From Alistipes sp. (lineage in GTDB: Bacteria; Bacteroidota; Bacteroidia; Bacteroidales; Rikenellaceae), in the NCBI GenBank assembly GCA_017559685.1, contig JAFYQY010000211.1, forward strand, positions 1 through 12,915: a DNA stretch of 12,915 nt, written 5' to 3'. Shown piece by piece: positions 1 through 7,013 of this stretch (position 1 is its first letter; the number at the start of each line of letters is the position of its first letter). The notes beneath the pieces were generated by a model. It searched no databases. It saw only the letters and a list, made by a program, of their open reading frames with translations, and was not told where the DNA came from. Position numbers and translations under genes: made by a program.

Positions 1-1022
1 AATGCATCATCCTTGTAGAGTTTCGAGATAGCGTCGTAGACGCCATCGACTGTAGGCTCGCAGACGAAGCCCACCTTGCCATCAGCAACAATCTCGGGCA
101 GACCTCCCACACGGGTTACAACCATAGGCACCGAGAAGTTGTAGGCTATCTGCGTCACTCCACTCTGCGTAGCGGTGCGGTATGGCAACACCAACGCATC
201 CACCGCCGAGAAGTAGTATTTCACATCCTCGTCCTTCACGAAACCCTCGTGCAGAACTACCCTATCGCCAAGTCTATCAAGGATGTCTCGATATTGCTCT
301 TTATCGTTGTAGAATTCGCCCGCAACGAGCAGACGAAGGTTCTCATCCTCCACCTTCTCGAACGCCTCTAAAAGCATATCTAAACCCTTATAATCACGAA
401 TGAGACCAAAGAACAACAAGTATTGCTTATCGGCATCGATTCCAAGATGCTTGCAAGCCTCGGTGCGCTCCACCCTTTCGCCAAAGTGCTCGAACATCGG
501 GTGCGGTGAGAAGATTGCAGGAGCAGAGGTGTAGGCCTTTAGTTCGCCACCCACCTGCTCCGACATATAGACAAAGCCATCGACCGCCCCAAGATAGTAG
601 CGGTTGAAAGGTTTATCAATCAAATGGTGTTCATGAGGCTCGACATTGTCGATTTGGCAGACAATCTTCGTCTTGCCATTCTTGCGGGCAATGCGAGCTA
701 TAGTACCGAAGCACGGAGCCATAAACGGTGTCCAATACTTCATCAGAATCATATCGGGAGCCTCCTTGCGCAAGCGACGACCGAGAGCAACCCAATTCAG
801 CGGGTTGCAGGTATTCATCACACGCTCGATATGCAAATCGTGCGGAGGTGGCGTATCGACCGTTTGACTTTTGCCAGGAAACAACAACGAAGGGTATTGC
901 AGCGAGAAGGTGTAGACCTTAACCTCATCTCCACGACGCATATATTCACGAGCCACAGTCTCCATAATCGACGCCAAACCGCCACGATATGGGTGTGCAG
1001 GTCCAAGTATTACAATCTTCAT
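1..1022 (-). CDS. GT4-family glycosyltransferase, 3' end cut by the window
   Basis: A retaining, GT-B fold glycosyltransferase of the GT4 (group 1) type, expected to transfer a sugar from a nucleotide-sugar donor in the cytoplasm during glycan or glycolipid synthesis. The frame is open from the ATG at 1022 to the left edge, giving 340 residues with no stop. The N-terminus MKIVILGPAHPYRGGLAS (residues 1-18) is a typical first Rossmann strand with a glycine loop. The C-terminal donor domain starts near residue 200 with LLFFGLIRDYKGLDMLLEAF (202-221). It continues with YRTATQSGVTQIAYNF (281-296) and VTRVGGLPEIVADGKVGFV (302-320), the conserved donor-site region. In this subgroup QSGVTQIAY takes the place of the usual E-x7-E segment. 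The gene starts 18 bp after the small regulator upstream, so the two are probably one transcript. Donor and acceptor cannot be told from the sequence. The family call is firm. Confidence 0.9.
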   Translation of the reverse strand, partial: MKIVILGPAHPYRGGLASIMETVAREYMRRGDEVKVYTFSLQYPSLLFPGKSQTVDTPPPHDLHIERVMNTCNPLNWVALGRRLRKEAPDMILMKYWTPFMAPCFGTIARIARKNGKTKIVCQIDNVEPHEHHLIDKPFNRYYLGAVDGFVYMSEQVGGELKAYTSAPAIFSPHPMFEHFGERVERTEACKHLGIDADKQYLLFFGLIRDYKGLDMLLEAFEKVEDENLRLLVAGEFYNDKEQYRDILDRLGDRVVLHEGFVKDEDVKYYFSAVDALVLPYRTATQSGVTQIAYNFSVPMVVTRVGGLPEIVADGKVGFVCEPTVDGVYDAISKLYKDDA

Positions 1023-1040
1023 ACCAGTCGCTCTTTTTAT

Positions 1041-1244
1041 CTACTCCTCGTACTCCAAAATATCGCCTGGCTGGCAGTTCAACTCGTGGCAGATAGCCTC
1101 GAGCGTCGAAAAGCGCACAGCCCGACCCTTGCCCGTCTTCAAAATAGAGAGGTTGGCGGGCGTTACGCCGATACGCTCCGACAGCTGCGTGAGCGTCATT
1201 CTGCGACGTGCTAAAACCGTATCGAGTTTAACTTTTATTCCCAT
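1041..1244 (-). CDS. Small Cro/CI-type HTH regulator, YozG-like
   Basis: A 67-residue protein that is essentially one helix-turn-helix domain of the HTH_26/YozG type. The core is TLTQLSERIGVTPANLSILK (residues 17-36), with the recognition helix around TPANLSILK. It is followed by RFSTLEAICHELNCQPGDIL (44-63), the conserved fourth and fifth helices of the family. There is no sensor or oligomerisation domain beyond this, so it probably binds DNA as a dimer. Family members often sit beside a DUF2975 membrane protein. None is visible here, and the downstream partner is a glycosyltransferase 18 bp away. The gene lies beside a divergent promoter region shared with the thioesterase gene, so autoregulation or control of that neighbour is possible, but this is inference. 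Confidence 0.88.
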   Translation of the reverse strand: MGIKVKLDTVLARRRMTLTQLSERIGVTPANLSILKTGKGRAVRFSTLEAICHELNCQPGDILEYEE

Positions 1245-1338
1245 TTGCGTAATGTGTTACGATCCAATCACGAAGATAGCGATATTTTTCATCTTTTCCA
1301 AATTTTACGTACCACTCAAATTGTGCTCCAAAATGTCA

Positions 1339-1346
1339 CAAAAGTA
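1339..1346 (-). promoter_or_regulatory. Possible -7 element for the regulator/glycosyltransferase unit
   Basis: On the minus strand this reads TACTTTTG, a full match to the Bacteroidetes primary-sigma -7 consensus TAnnTTTG, 94 bp before the regulator's start codon. No well-spaced TTG -33 element is found upstream of it. A nearer alternative is the AAAATTTG-like stretch around 1298-1306, which has TTTG about 21 bases upstream. The exact start site is therefore unsure. Confidence 0.35.
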
Positions 1347-1363
1347 GTTTTCACCGCCACAAA

Positions 1364-1396
1364 ATTGCTATTTAGGGCAAAAATAGTTACTTTTGC
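1364..1396 (+). promoter_or_regulatory. Bacteroidetes-type promoter of the thioesterase gene
   Basis: TTG at 1365-1367 and TACTTTTG at 1388-1395 are 20 bp apart, a good match to the TTTG-N19/20-TAnnTTTG promoter of Bacteroidetes. The start codon at 1418 lies 22 bp after the -7 element, giving a very short leader. The -7 element sits inside an imperfect inverted repeat (GGGCAAAA at 1375-1382 against TTTTGCGCCC at 1391-1400, with two bases bulged), which could be an operator. The operator role is a guess. Confidence 0.65.
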
Positions 1397-1417
1397 GCCC
1401 AATAAACAACCGTAGAT

Positions 1418-2149
1418 ATGGGACAAAAAGCAAATTATAACTTTGCCGTTTCGACCGAGCAGGTCGATTTTACACTCCACGCAACCATCGAGTCGCTCTG
1501 CGCCAATCTGCTCACCGTAGCGGGCATAGACGCTCGCAAGAATGGCATCAGCGCCGACACTTTGATGCAGCAGGGACGTTCGTGGGTGCTTTCACGTATG
1601 GCAGTAGAGCTCGACCGTATGCCCGAGCAGTTCGAGAAGTTCGACATCGCAACGTGGGTAAACCGCCACACCTCTCGCCTACTCTCGACTCGTAACTTCG
1701 AGTTCGTCGGCGAGGATGGTACCGTATTTGGTCGTGCAGCATCGCAGTGGTGCGTAATCGACTTCGAGAAGCGTATGCCCGTATCGTTGGAGGAGGTTGA
1801 GTATCTGTTCGACCCGAGCTACCCTTGCGACGAGCCTTCGCCTTGCGATGCGCCACGAAAGGTGCGTGGTATTGTGCCAACCGTAACACGTAAGCACAAG
1901 GTTATGTACAGCGACATCGACTTCAACCGCCACGTAAACACTATGCGCTATATCCGAATGATGCTCAACACGCTACCGATTGAGTATCTGACCGACAACC
2001 GCCCAATGCGTCTCGATATTCACTTCGCAAACGAGTGCAAACTTGGTCAGACCCTGACCATCAACTACGAGCAGCGTGAGAATGTCTCGATGTTCGAGAT
2101 TCGTAACGAGGAGGCCGTAGCCTGCACCGCCGCAATCGAGTGGAAATAA
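1418..2149 (+). CDS. Acyl-ACP thioesterase (double hotdog, FatA/FatB-like)
   Basis: Hydrolyses acyl-acyl carrier protein in the cytoplasm to release free fatty acids. The 243 residues match the usual bacterial length and hold two hotdog domains in tandem. The first has the long helix around residues 20-40 and the strand/turn GRSWVLSRMAVELDRMP (53-69). The second holds the active site YSDIDFNRHVNTMRYI (164-179). D168, N170 and H172 reproduce the D-x-N-x-H spacing of plant FatB. E206 followed by C207 (ANECKLG) lies 38 residues after D168, the same distance as E319 from D281 in Umbellularia FatB, so the catalytic set looks complete. The start is set by the promoter 22 bp upstream and by the lack of another nearby ATG. 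It is a single-gene unit ending in the hairpin terminator. Chain-length preference cannot be read from sequence. Confidence 0.93.
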   Translation: MGQKANYNFAVSTEQVDFTLHATIESLCANLLTVAGIDARKNGISADTLMQQGRSWVLSRMAVELDRMPEQFEKFDIATWVNRHTSRLLSTRNFEFVGEDGTVFGRAASQWCVIDFEKRMPVSLEEVEYLFDPSYPCDEPSPCDAPRKVRGIVPTVTRKHKVMYSDIDFNRHVNTMRYIRMMLNTLPIEYLTDNRPMRLDIHFANECKLGQTLTINYEQRENVSMFEIRNEEAVACTAAIEWK

Positions 2150-2154
2150 GACAG

Positions 2155-2190
2155 CGGAAAACGGAAAACGGAAAACGGAGAGCGGAAAAC
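2155..2190 (+). repeat. Five tandem heptamers, CGGAAAA unit
   Basis: Five consecutive 7-base units lie at 2155-2161, 2162-2168, 2169-2175, 2176-2182 and 2183-2189. All read CGGAAAA except the fourth, which reads CGGAGAG. The array begins five bases after the thioesterase stop codon and ends six bases before the terminator stem, so it is transcribed as the 3' untranslated region. It is too short and lacks spacers, so it is not a CRISPR array. Confidence 0.85.
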
Positions 2191-2195
2191 TAAAA

Positions 2196-2225
2196 GAAAT
2201 GCCGAGCAGTTTTGCTCGGCATTTC
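2196..2225. terminator. Bidirectional hairpin terminator between convergent genes
   Basis: A perfect 13-bp stem, GAAATGCCGAGCA (2196-2208) and TGCTCGGCATTTC (2213-2225), closes a four-base GTTT loop. It lies between the convergent thioesterase and M16 peptidase genes. The A/T ends of the stem, and the T-rich sequence after it in the plus direction, suit an intrinsic terminator. Its symmetry and position suggest it serves both transcripts. Confidence 0.85.
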
Positions 2226-2229
2226 CTTT

Positions 2230-2250
2230 AATTGTCAATTTTCAATTTTA
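2230..2250. repeat. Three AATTTTC-like heptamers overlapping the M16 stop codon
   Basis: AATTGTC, AATTTTC and AATTTTA follow each other at 2230-2236, 2237-2243 and 2244-2250. On the minus strand the array begins at the TAA stop of the M16 gene. It shares the 7-base period of the CGGAAAA array on the other side of the terminator, but not its sequence. Confidence 0.6.
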
Positions 2251-5070
2251 CTTCTCTGGTCGCATTACAATATAAGCCATATTGTTGTCAGCCAAAATCT
2301 TAGCGGCGAGAGCCTTCAAATCGTCGTAAGTCAACTCCTCGACAGCCTTCTTGTACTCTACAGTACCGTCGATGCCACGATAGTTGTACTCGTCGAGCCA
2401 AGTGATCCAGTTCGAGTTAACCTGAACCTGGTTCTCGTACTCCTTCAAGAGATACTTACGCACCTTCTCTACATCCTCAGCCTTAGGGCCCTTCTCGGCG
2501 ATATCCTTAATCTCCTTAACTACGATCTCGCTCAACTCATCAGCCATCTGCTCGTTGGTGTCGAACAATACGATAAGCTGATACCAAGGAGTGTAGTCAG
2601 CCATTACACGACCACCTACGCCTACGCTATAGGTACCACCCTTCTCCTCACGGATCGAGATAGTGTAACGACCACGGAGTACCTGCGAGAGAACATCCAC
2701 AGCCACACGATTCTTCATTGTGTAGTCGATTGGGCCGGTGTAGATACGAGTCAAACCAACCTTTGGCTGCTGCATCTTAACCTTAAAGTCGTTCACGACA
2801 ACATCCTTAACAGGCTGTGCGCCATCATCAACCTTCTGCGCCAACTTCTTCGATACAGGCAACGAACCGATATACTTCTCAACGAGCGGCTTCAAAGTCT
2901 CCAAGTCAACATTACCTACGATATAAGTGGTGAAGTTTGCAGCATTCGAGAACAATGCCTTGTAAGCAGGCTCGATATGCTCAAACTTAACAAGGTTCAT
3001 AACCTCAGGGTTGAGTTGCTGACGACGGAAGTGGTTGCCATAGAGAGTCTTGTAGCGCTGTACAGTCGAGATATAGTCTGGGTTAGTCTGCGCATTCTCG
3101 ATATAAGGACGGAGCTGATTCATAGCTACATCGAAGTCCTCCTGCGAGAAGCGAGGTGCAGTAAAGCGCAAGTAGAGCAACTGCATAATAGTCTCGAGAT
3201 CCTTTGGAGAGCCCTGACCATAAACTGTAGCCTCGTAGTCATCTGCATCAACCATTACGCTTGCATTCTTGCCCGAGAGTTGCTTGCGCAAGTCGGTAGC
3301 AGTAAACTTCGAAACACCCATACGACCAACCATCGATGGAAGGAGTGCCGAAGTCCAATACAACTCATCATTCAACGACGACTGACCAAAGTGAGCCAGC
3401 ATCGAAATCTTAACCTCATCAGCCTTGTAGGTTGTAGGCTTAACAACAACCTTCAAACCATTCTTCAACACCCAAGTAGTAGTGCCGAGAGCCTCATTCT
3501 TCGACTCCTTCTTCACAGCCGAACCCTTCAACTTAGCATCCGCTGGGATGAGTGGTTCCTTAACGGTGTTGTCAGCGTAAGGTGCAATCTCCGACTTCTT
3601 AACCTTCGCCAAAACCTCCAAGAACTGAGCCTCGGTAGGATTTACCAAGCCCTCCTTCTTTGGCGCCTGTGCAACAACAACCTGGTTGTGGTCAGTGATA
3701 TACTGCTGCATTACCTGGTTGATCATCTGCACAGGAACGTTTGCGATGATTGCGCTATCCAACTTCCACTCTGTCTCTGCGTCAGGCATTGCTGCATTCT
3801 TGTGGAATGCGTCAAGGTAACGCTTTACATACTGACCATTCTTGCGGTCGTTGCGGTTGTTGTATGCCAGCTCCTGCATCTTCATTACTGTCTGCTTTGC
3901 ACGCTCCAACTCGCTCTCGGTAAAGCCGTGACGACGAATACGCTCCAACTCGGTATAAGCAGCCTCAAAACCACCAAGCAACTTGCCGTCCTGAGTGTTT
4001 ACGCTGACACCTGCGCACTGCATAGTCGAGCAGATGCCAATGCTACCAGTCATAAAATGAGCACCTGTAAACGGAGCATTTGGCTTCATTGCAATCTCCT
4101 GCAAACGAGCATTTGCCATATTTGCAGCGAGTGCGTCGATAAGAGCCAACTGCTCAGCAACAACAGTATTATTCAAGTGCTTTGGAAGAGCCTCGTGCTT
4201 GATAAAGAGAGTTGCCTCGGTCTCCTGCATCTCAGGATCCTCGAAAATCGAGATGATAGGCTCCTGGTTGTCTGGCACTATGATAACCTCCTTCTGTGCT
4301 ACATTAGCAGGCGAAGCAGGGATATCTGCCATCAACTTGTGCAACTTCTGCTCTACCTCGTCAACGTTGATATCACCAACGATAACTACAGCCTGCAACT
4401 CAGGGCGATACCACTTCTGGTAGAAGTTTTCGAGCGACGAGTGGCTGAACGACTTCAAGCCGTCGAGGTGGCCGATAAGGTTGCGGTGCTCATAGCGAGT
4501 ACCCTTGCAGAGAGCCTGCAACATCTTGATAGTACCACGCCACGATGCGCCGTCACGCATACGCAACTCCTCCATAATAACGCCACGCTCCGAGTCGATC
4601 TCCTTTGGCTGCAAAGCGATAAAGTGCGACCAATCGTGCAAAATGAGCATAGCCGAGTCGATGATACCTGGACGAATGGTTGGAACATCCTTCAAGAGAT
4701 ACTGCGTGTAGTCCCACGAAGTACCCGCATTGAGGTTTACACCAAACTTAACACCTACGGTCTCGAGGTACTCGATAAGCATCTTGCCAGGCAAGTTCTT
4801 GGTACCGTTGAATGCCATATGCTCGAGGAAGTGAGCCAAACCCTGCTGGTCGTCCTCCTCCTGGATAGCTCCTACATCGTGCGAGATGTAGAAATCGGCC
4901 AAATTCTTCTGCTTGTCGTTGTGACGAAGGTAGTATTTCATACCATTCGGCAACGTTCCCACACGGACAGCCTTATCCGCAGGGATCACCGGAATCTGCT
5001 GCGCTCCCGGTTGCGCAGTCACTGTGATGGCAACAACCAACGCAATGACAGAAATAAATAAACGTCTCAT
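2248..5070 (-). CDS. Secreted M16 (pitrilysin/insulinase) family zinc metallopeptidase
   Basis: A zinc peptidase that cleaves peptides inside a clamshell chamber, here exported. The 940 residues are the length of a single-chain M16 enzyme with two homologous halves. A signal peptide is clear: MRRLFISVIALVVAITVTA (1-19). The inverted zinc motif HFLEH is at 80-84 (ligands H80 and H84, catalytic E83). The third ligand, E161 in SERGVIMEE, lies 76 residues after H84, exactly the pitrilysin spacing. The second half, from about residue 500, contains REEKGGTYSVGVGG near 805-822, the Arg/Tyr region used for substrate binding in the non-catalytic half. There is no lipobox, so the mature enzyme is probably periplasmic. 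It is a single-gene unit with its own promoter and terminator. Neither the sequence nor the neighbours gives a natural substrate. The family call is very firm. Confidence 0.95.
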   Translation of the reverse strand: MRRLFISVIALVVAITVTAQPGAQQIPVIPADKAVRVGTLPNGMKYYLRHNDKQKNLADFYISHDVGAIQEEDDQQGLAHFLEHMAFNGTKNLPGKMLIEYLETVGVKFGVNLNAGTSWDYTQYLLKDVPTIRPGIIDSAMLILHDWSHFIALQPKEIDSERGVIMEELRMRDGASWRGTIKMLQALCKGTRYEHRNLIGHLDGLKSFSHSSLENFYQKWYRPELQAVVIVGDINVDEVEQKLHKLMADIPASPANVAQKEVIIVPDNQEPIISIFEDPEMQETEATLFIKHEALPKHLNNTVVAEQLALIDALAANMANARLQEIAMKPNAPFTGAHFMTGSIGICSTMQCAGVSVNTQDGKLLGGFEAAYTELERIRRHGFTESELERAKQTVMKMQELAYNNRNDRKNGQYVKRYLDAFHKNAAMPDAETEWKLDSAIIANVPVQMINQVMQQYITDHNQVVVAQAPKKEGLVNPTEAQFLEVLAKVKKSEIAPYADNTVKEPLIPADAKLKGSAVKKESKNEALGTTTWVLKNGLKVVVKPTTYKADEVKISMLAHFGQSSLNDELYWTSALLPSMVGRMGVSKFTATDLRKQLSGKNASVMVDADDYEATVYGQGSPKDLETIMQLLYLRFTAPRFSQEDFDVAMNQLRPYIENAQTNPDYISTVQRYKTLYGNHFRRQQLNPEVMNLVKFEHIEPAYKALFSNAANFTTYIVGNVDLETLKPLVEKYIGSLPVSKKLAQKVDDGAQPVKDVVVNDFKVKMQQPKVGLTRIYTGPIDYTMKNRVAVDVLSQVLRGRYTISIREEKGGTYSVGVGGRVMADYTPWYQLIVLFDTNEQMADELSEIVVKEIKDIAEKGPKAEDVEKVRKYLLKEYENQVQVNSNWITWLDEYNYRGIDGTVEYKKAVEELTYDDLKALAAKILADNNMAYIVMRPEK

Positions 5071-5116
5071 TTCAATAAATATTTTGAGTTATAATTTTCT
5101 ACTATTTGTCACCTAT

Positions 5117-5133
5117 TTACTACAGAGTAGTAA
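5117..5133. promoter_or_regulatory. Perfect palindrome in the M16 gene leader
   Basis: TTACTAC (5117-5123) and GTAGTAA (5127-5133) form a perfect 7-bp inverted repeat around AGA, 47 bp before the M16 start codon and downstream of its predicted promoter. It could be a dimeric regulator site or a small RNA hairpin. The symmetry is plain; the role is inference. Confidence 0.4.
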
Positions 5134-5188
5134 CGTTCAAAATCACACAATTATTGTTTAGAATCGAACACAATAGCACAATTTCGTA

Positions 5189-5219
5189 CAAATATACTAA
5201 TTTTTCTAAAAAACACAAA
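5189..5219 (-). promoter_or_regulatory. Bacteroidetes-type promoter of the M16 peptidase gene
   Basis: On the minus strand TATATTTG (5196-5189) fits the -7 consensus TAnnTTTG exactly. A TTTTG tract with TTG at 5218-5216 lies 19 bp upstream as the -33 element, the ideal spacing. Transcription would start about 110 bases before the ATG, leaving a fairly long leader that contains the palindrome at 5117-5133. Confidence 0.65.
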
Positions 5220-5265
5220 AAGGGGATTATATACGTTATACTTTGGGCGTGTGATTTTATACACC

Positions 5266-5367
5266 ACGTCATTGCGAGAGCCGTTAGGCTCGTGGCAATC
5301 TCCCGCTATTAATTTAATAAAATATAAGGGAGATTCCCACAGTCGCTGCGCTCCTTCGGAATGACGT
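5266..5367. repeat. MITE-like inverted-repeat element, about 102 bp
   Basis: Two imperfect arms face each other around an AT-rich 23-bp centre (5305-5327). The left arm (5266-5304) begins ACGTCATTGCGAGAGCC and ends GGCAATCTCCC. The right arm (5328-5367), read on the minus strand, begins ACGTCATTCCGAAGGAGC and ends GGGAATCTCCC. The terminal ACGTCATT and inner ATCTCCC blocks are identical. Arms of the TCATTGCGAGGAGC...GGCAATCTCC type are a recurrent dispersed non-coding repeat in many bacterial genomes (from memory, not searched). It encodes nothing and lies upstream of the M16 promoter. Confidence 0.65.
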
Positions 5368-5399
5368 TTTTTACAAGCCCAAGGCATATAATCCATACA

Positions 5400-5438
5400 C
5401 ACAAAAACACCCCTTGCAAAATATGCTAGAGGTGCTTT
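5400..5438 (-). terminator. Intrinsic terminator of the nuclease/TonB cluster
   Basis: On the minus strand AAAGCACCTCT (5438-5428) pairs with AGGGGTGTTTT (5414-5404) over 11 bp including two G-T wobbles. The loop itself can form a GCA/TGC mini-stem. A run of T follows directly. It begins 25 bases after the stop codon of the DUF5689 lipoprotein gene, so it ends that operon. Confidence 0.7.
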
Positions 5439-5462
5439 CTAAATATGCCGTTGATTCGACTA

Positions 5463-7013
5463 CTATATTGTGTCAACATCCTCGACAATCTGCTGTGGCA
5501 AGAGGTATGCGTCCTTTGGAGTGTTCTCCAAAACCCATACGATCCAATCTGCCCAAGCATTCCACTCCGCCCAAGCTGCAGAGCCGTCGTTTGCAGGCTT
5601 ATTTGCCAAATACTGAGCCTTCCAAGCAGCAATCATCTCAGCCTGTGCCTCGTCGGTAGGAACTACCACGCCAGCAGCAGGATAGATGTAGTTAGGGAAG
5701 TTATTCTCAGCCCACTTGATATGTGCGCTCCAAGCAGGATATGCACTCTTTGGCTCCACATTCTCGAATACAGAGTCCTCTACACGGTTGATAGCAATCT
5801 GGTAGGTCGAATAGTCATTCTCGCCACCTGTGTAGTCCGACTGCTTCGAGTAAATCTGATAGATTGCCAATACATCGCCCTTCGAGCCGTGCTTTGGTGC
5901 ATAGTTACCTGCAAAGCGAGAGTAACCGCTGGTACGAAGCATATAGATACCGTGGTCAGAAGTATAGTGATCTGAGCCATTATCAAGATCGGTACGATAT
6001 GTCAGACAGATACTACCATAGAGAGCCACATTGTTGCGGCTGTATGCGTAGTGATACCAAGGACGGTTTACAACCTGGGTGATTGCACCACCTGGAGTTG
6101 TAGGCAAAGTCTCCTGGATACCGCTTGTAGAGAGCCACGATGGATAGATCTGATCGAACGAACCATTCTTCAACGCAGCAGGAGTAACAACTGTGCCATC
6201 AGCCTTAGGATAAGCAACACCTGCGTAGTGAACCTTCAAGTTCTTGAAGCGAATCAAACGACCGAGGAACTTCTCGGTATTTCCGCCGTGAATCTTCGAA
6301 TAGGTATTCTCATCAACTACGAAGATATCTGCAGTCTCATCAGTAGCACTCTCTGTAAGAGTTGCCTTCTCGCCTGGGAACACGTGCTGACGCACCTTGA
6401 TCTGGCTTACGATGTTCGAGTTTGCGTAGTACTTGTAGGTACCGTACGAGTTGTAGCTCGAAGTTGGGATATCGCCCAACGAGAGCATCATACGGAAGTT
6501 ACAGAGGTACAAGTCACGAATCTTAACATATACCCACATAGTCTCCTTAGTCTCGATATTGCAAGGATAGTCGAGGAACAAGCCGTTAGTAAGCTTCAAC
6601 TCGATAGCTCCTGTACCGTCAAAGATATAGAGTGACTTGTAGATATTACCCTGCTCGTCGTTCGAGATAACCTTACCCTTGATGTAGTAGTTACCAGTGT
6701 TGTACCACTCCTTCTCCAACTCGAAAGCAGTACACTCCTTCTCAGGATTAGCCACAAAGCGGATATACTTGGTGCTTCCCTGACCGCCTGTGTCGCCTGT
6801 ACCGCTGGTCTGACCGAAAAGCGTCTTCAAATCAGCGATTGAGATATACTGCAAGTCAGGATTCAACGCCTCGAAGGTCTCGTCGCTATATACGACAGGA
6901 GCCTTTGGCTGCTCAAAATTGTTGTAGCAAGCGGTCAAAACCAAACCGAGCAATGCTACCAAAATCATCTTATACTGTTTCATAATTCTTTCTCTCATTT
7001 TTCGGTTTGACAT
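5463..7013 (-). CDS. DUF5689-type OB-fold-like lipoprotein with C-terminal Trp array
   Basis: A 516-residue exported lipoprotein. The lipobox LTAC ends at C29, after a hydrophobic stretch that begins at the internal M11 (MKQYKMILVALLG). The ATG at 7013 overlaps the receptor stop codon by one base (TAATG). Starts at M6 (6998) and M11 (6983) are equally possible, and M11 gives the most typical signal peptide. Residues 56-65 (YISIADLKTL) followed by YIKGKVISNDEQGN (110-123) and YKSLYIFDGTGAIELK (125-140) match the DUF5689 pattern. That family is seen in Bacteroidetes surface lipoproteins and resembles an OB fold. A second such unit may start near 248. The last 90 residues are rich in Trp, with W481, W484, W487, W490 and W493 spaced exactly three apart. 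It sits in the SusD position but shows no SusD features. A role in holding ligand at the receptor is inference. Confidence 0.82.
   Translation of the reverse strand: MSNRKMRERIMKQYKMILVALLGLVLTACYNNFEQPKAPVVYSDETFEALNPDLQYISIADLKTLFGQTSGTGDTGGQGSTKYIRFVANPEKECTAFELEKEWYNTGNYYIKGKVISNDEQGNIYKSLYIFDGTGAIELKLTNGLFLDYPCNIETKETMWVYVKIRDLYLCNFRMMLSLGDIPTSSYNSYGTYKYYANSNIVSQIKVRQHVFPGEKATLTESATDETADIFVVDENTYSKIHGGNTEKFLGRLIRFKNLKVHYAGVAYPKADGTVVTPAALKNGSFDQIYPSWLSTSGIQETLPTTPGGAITQVVNRPWYHYAYSRNNVALYGSICLTYRTDLDNGSDHYTSDHGIYMLRTSGYSRFAGNYAPKHGSKGDVLAIYQIYSKQSDYTGGENDYSTYQIAINRVEDSVFENVEPKSAYPAWSAHIKWAENNFPNYIYPAAGVVVPTDEAQAEMIAAWKAQYLANKPANDGSAAWAEWNAWADWIVWVLENTPKDAYLLPQQIVEDVDTI

Larger units (their letters stand above)
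5071..5462. other. 392-bp intergenic region between M16 and the nuclease cluster
   Basis: No gene is supported here. The stretch holds, from left to right, the M16 leader with its palindrome, the M16 promoter, the MITE-like element and the terminator of the cluster that ends at 5463. The short open frames in it cross these signals and lack coding character. The rest (about 5220-5265 and 5368-5399) is AT-rich with nothing recognisable. Confidence 0.7.

Noticed and set aside
624..1214. A 196-codon plus-strand frame across the glycosyltransferase and HTH genes
   Set aside because: It runs antisense through two well-supported genes and shows no family features.
2155..2190. CRISPR array
   Set aside because: The units are seven bases with no spacers, and there are no cas genes in the window.
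2212..5061. A 949-codon open frame on the plus strand opposite the M16 gene
   Set aside because: It mirrors the M16 gene almost end to end, has Leu/Val/Ser-rich low-complexity composition and no domain, and crosses the terminator hairpin. The M16 frame on the other strand has a signal peptide and exact zinc-ligand spacing.
5106..5402. Small genes in the intergenic region (for example 68 and 83 codons)
   Set aside because: They cover the M16 promoter and the inverted-repeat element, and their translations look like non-coding AT-rich DNA.
5414..5975. Plus-strand open frames of 81 and 176 codons near the end of the DUF5689 gene
   Set aside because: They overlap the terminator and the antisense of a clear lipoprotein gene and have no coding character of their own.
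5463..7013. SusD/RagB family lipoprotein, as expected after a TonB receptor
   Set aside because: The sequence lacks the SusD helical repeat and N-terminal motifs. The GKVISNDEQGN and DGTGAIELK motifs point to DUF5689/OB-fold instead.
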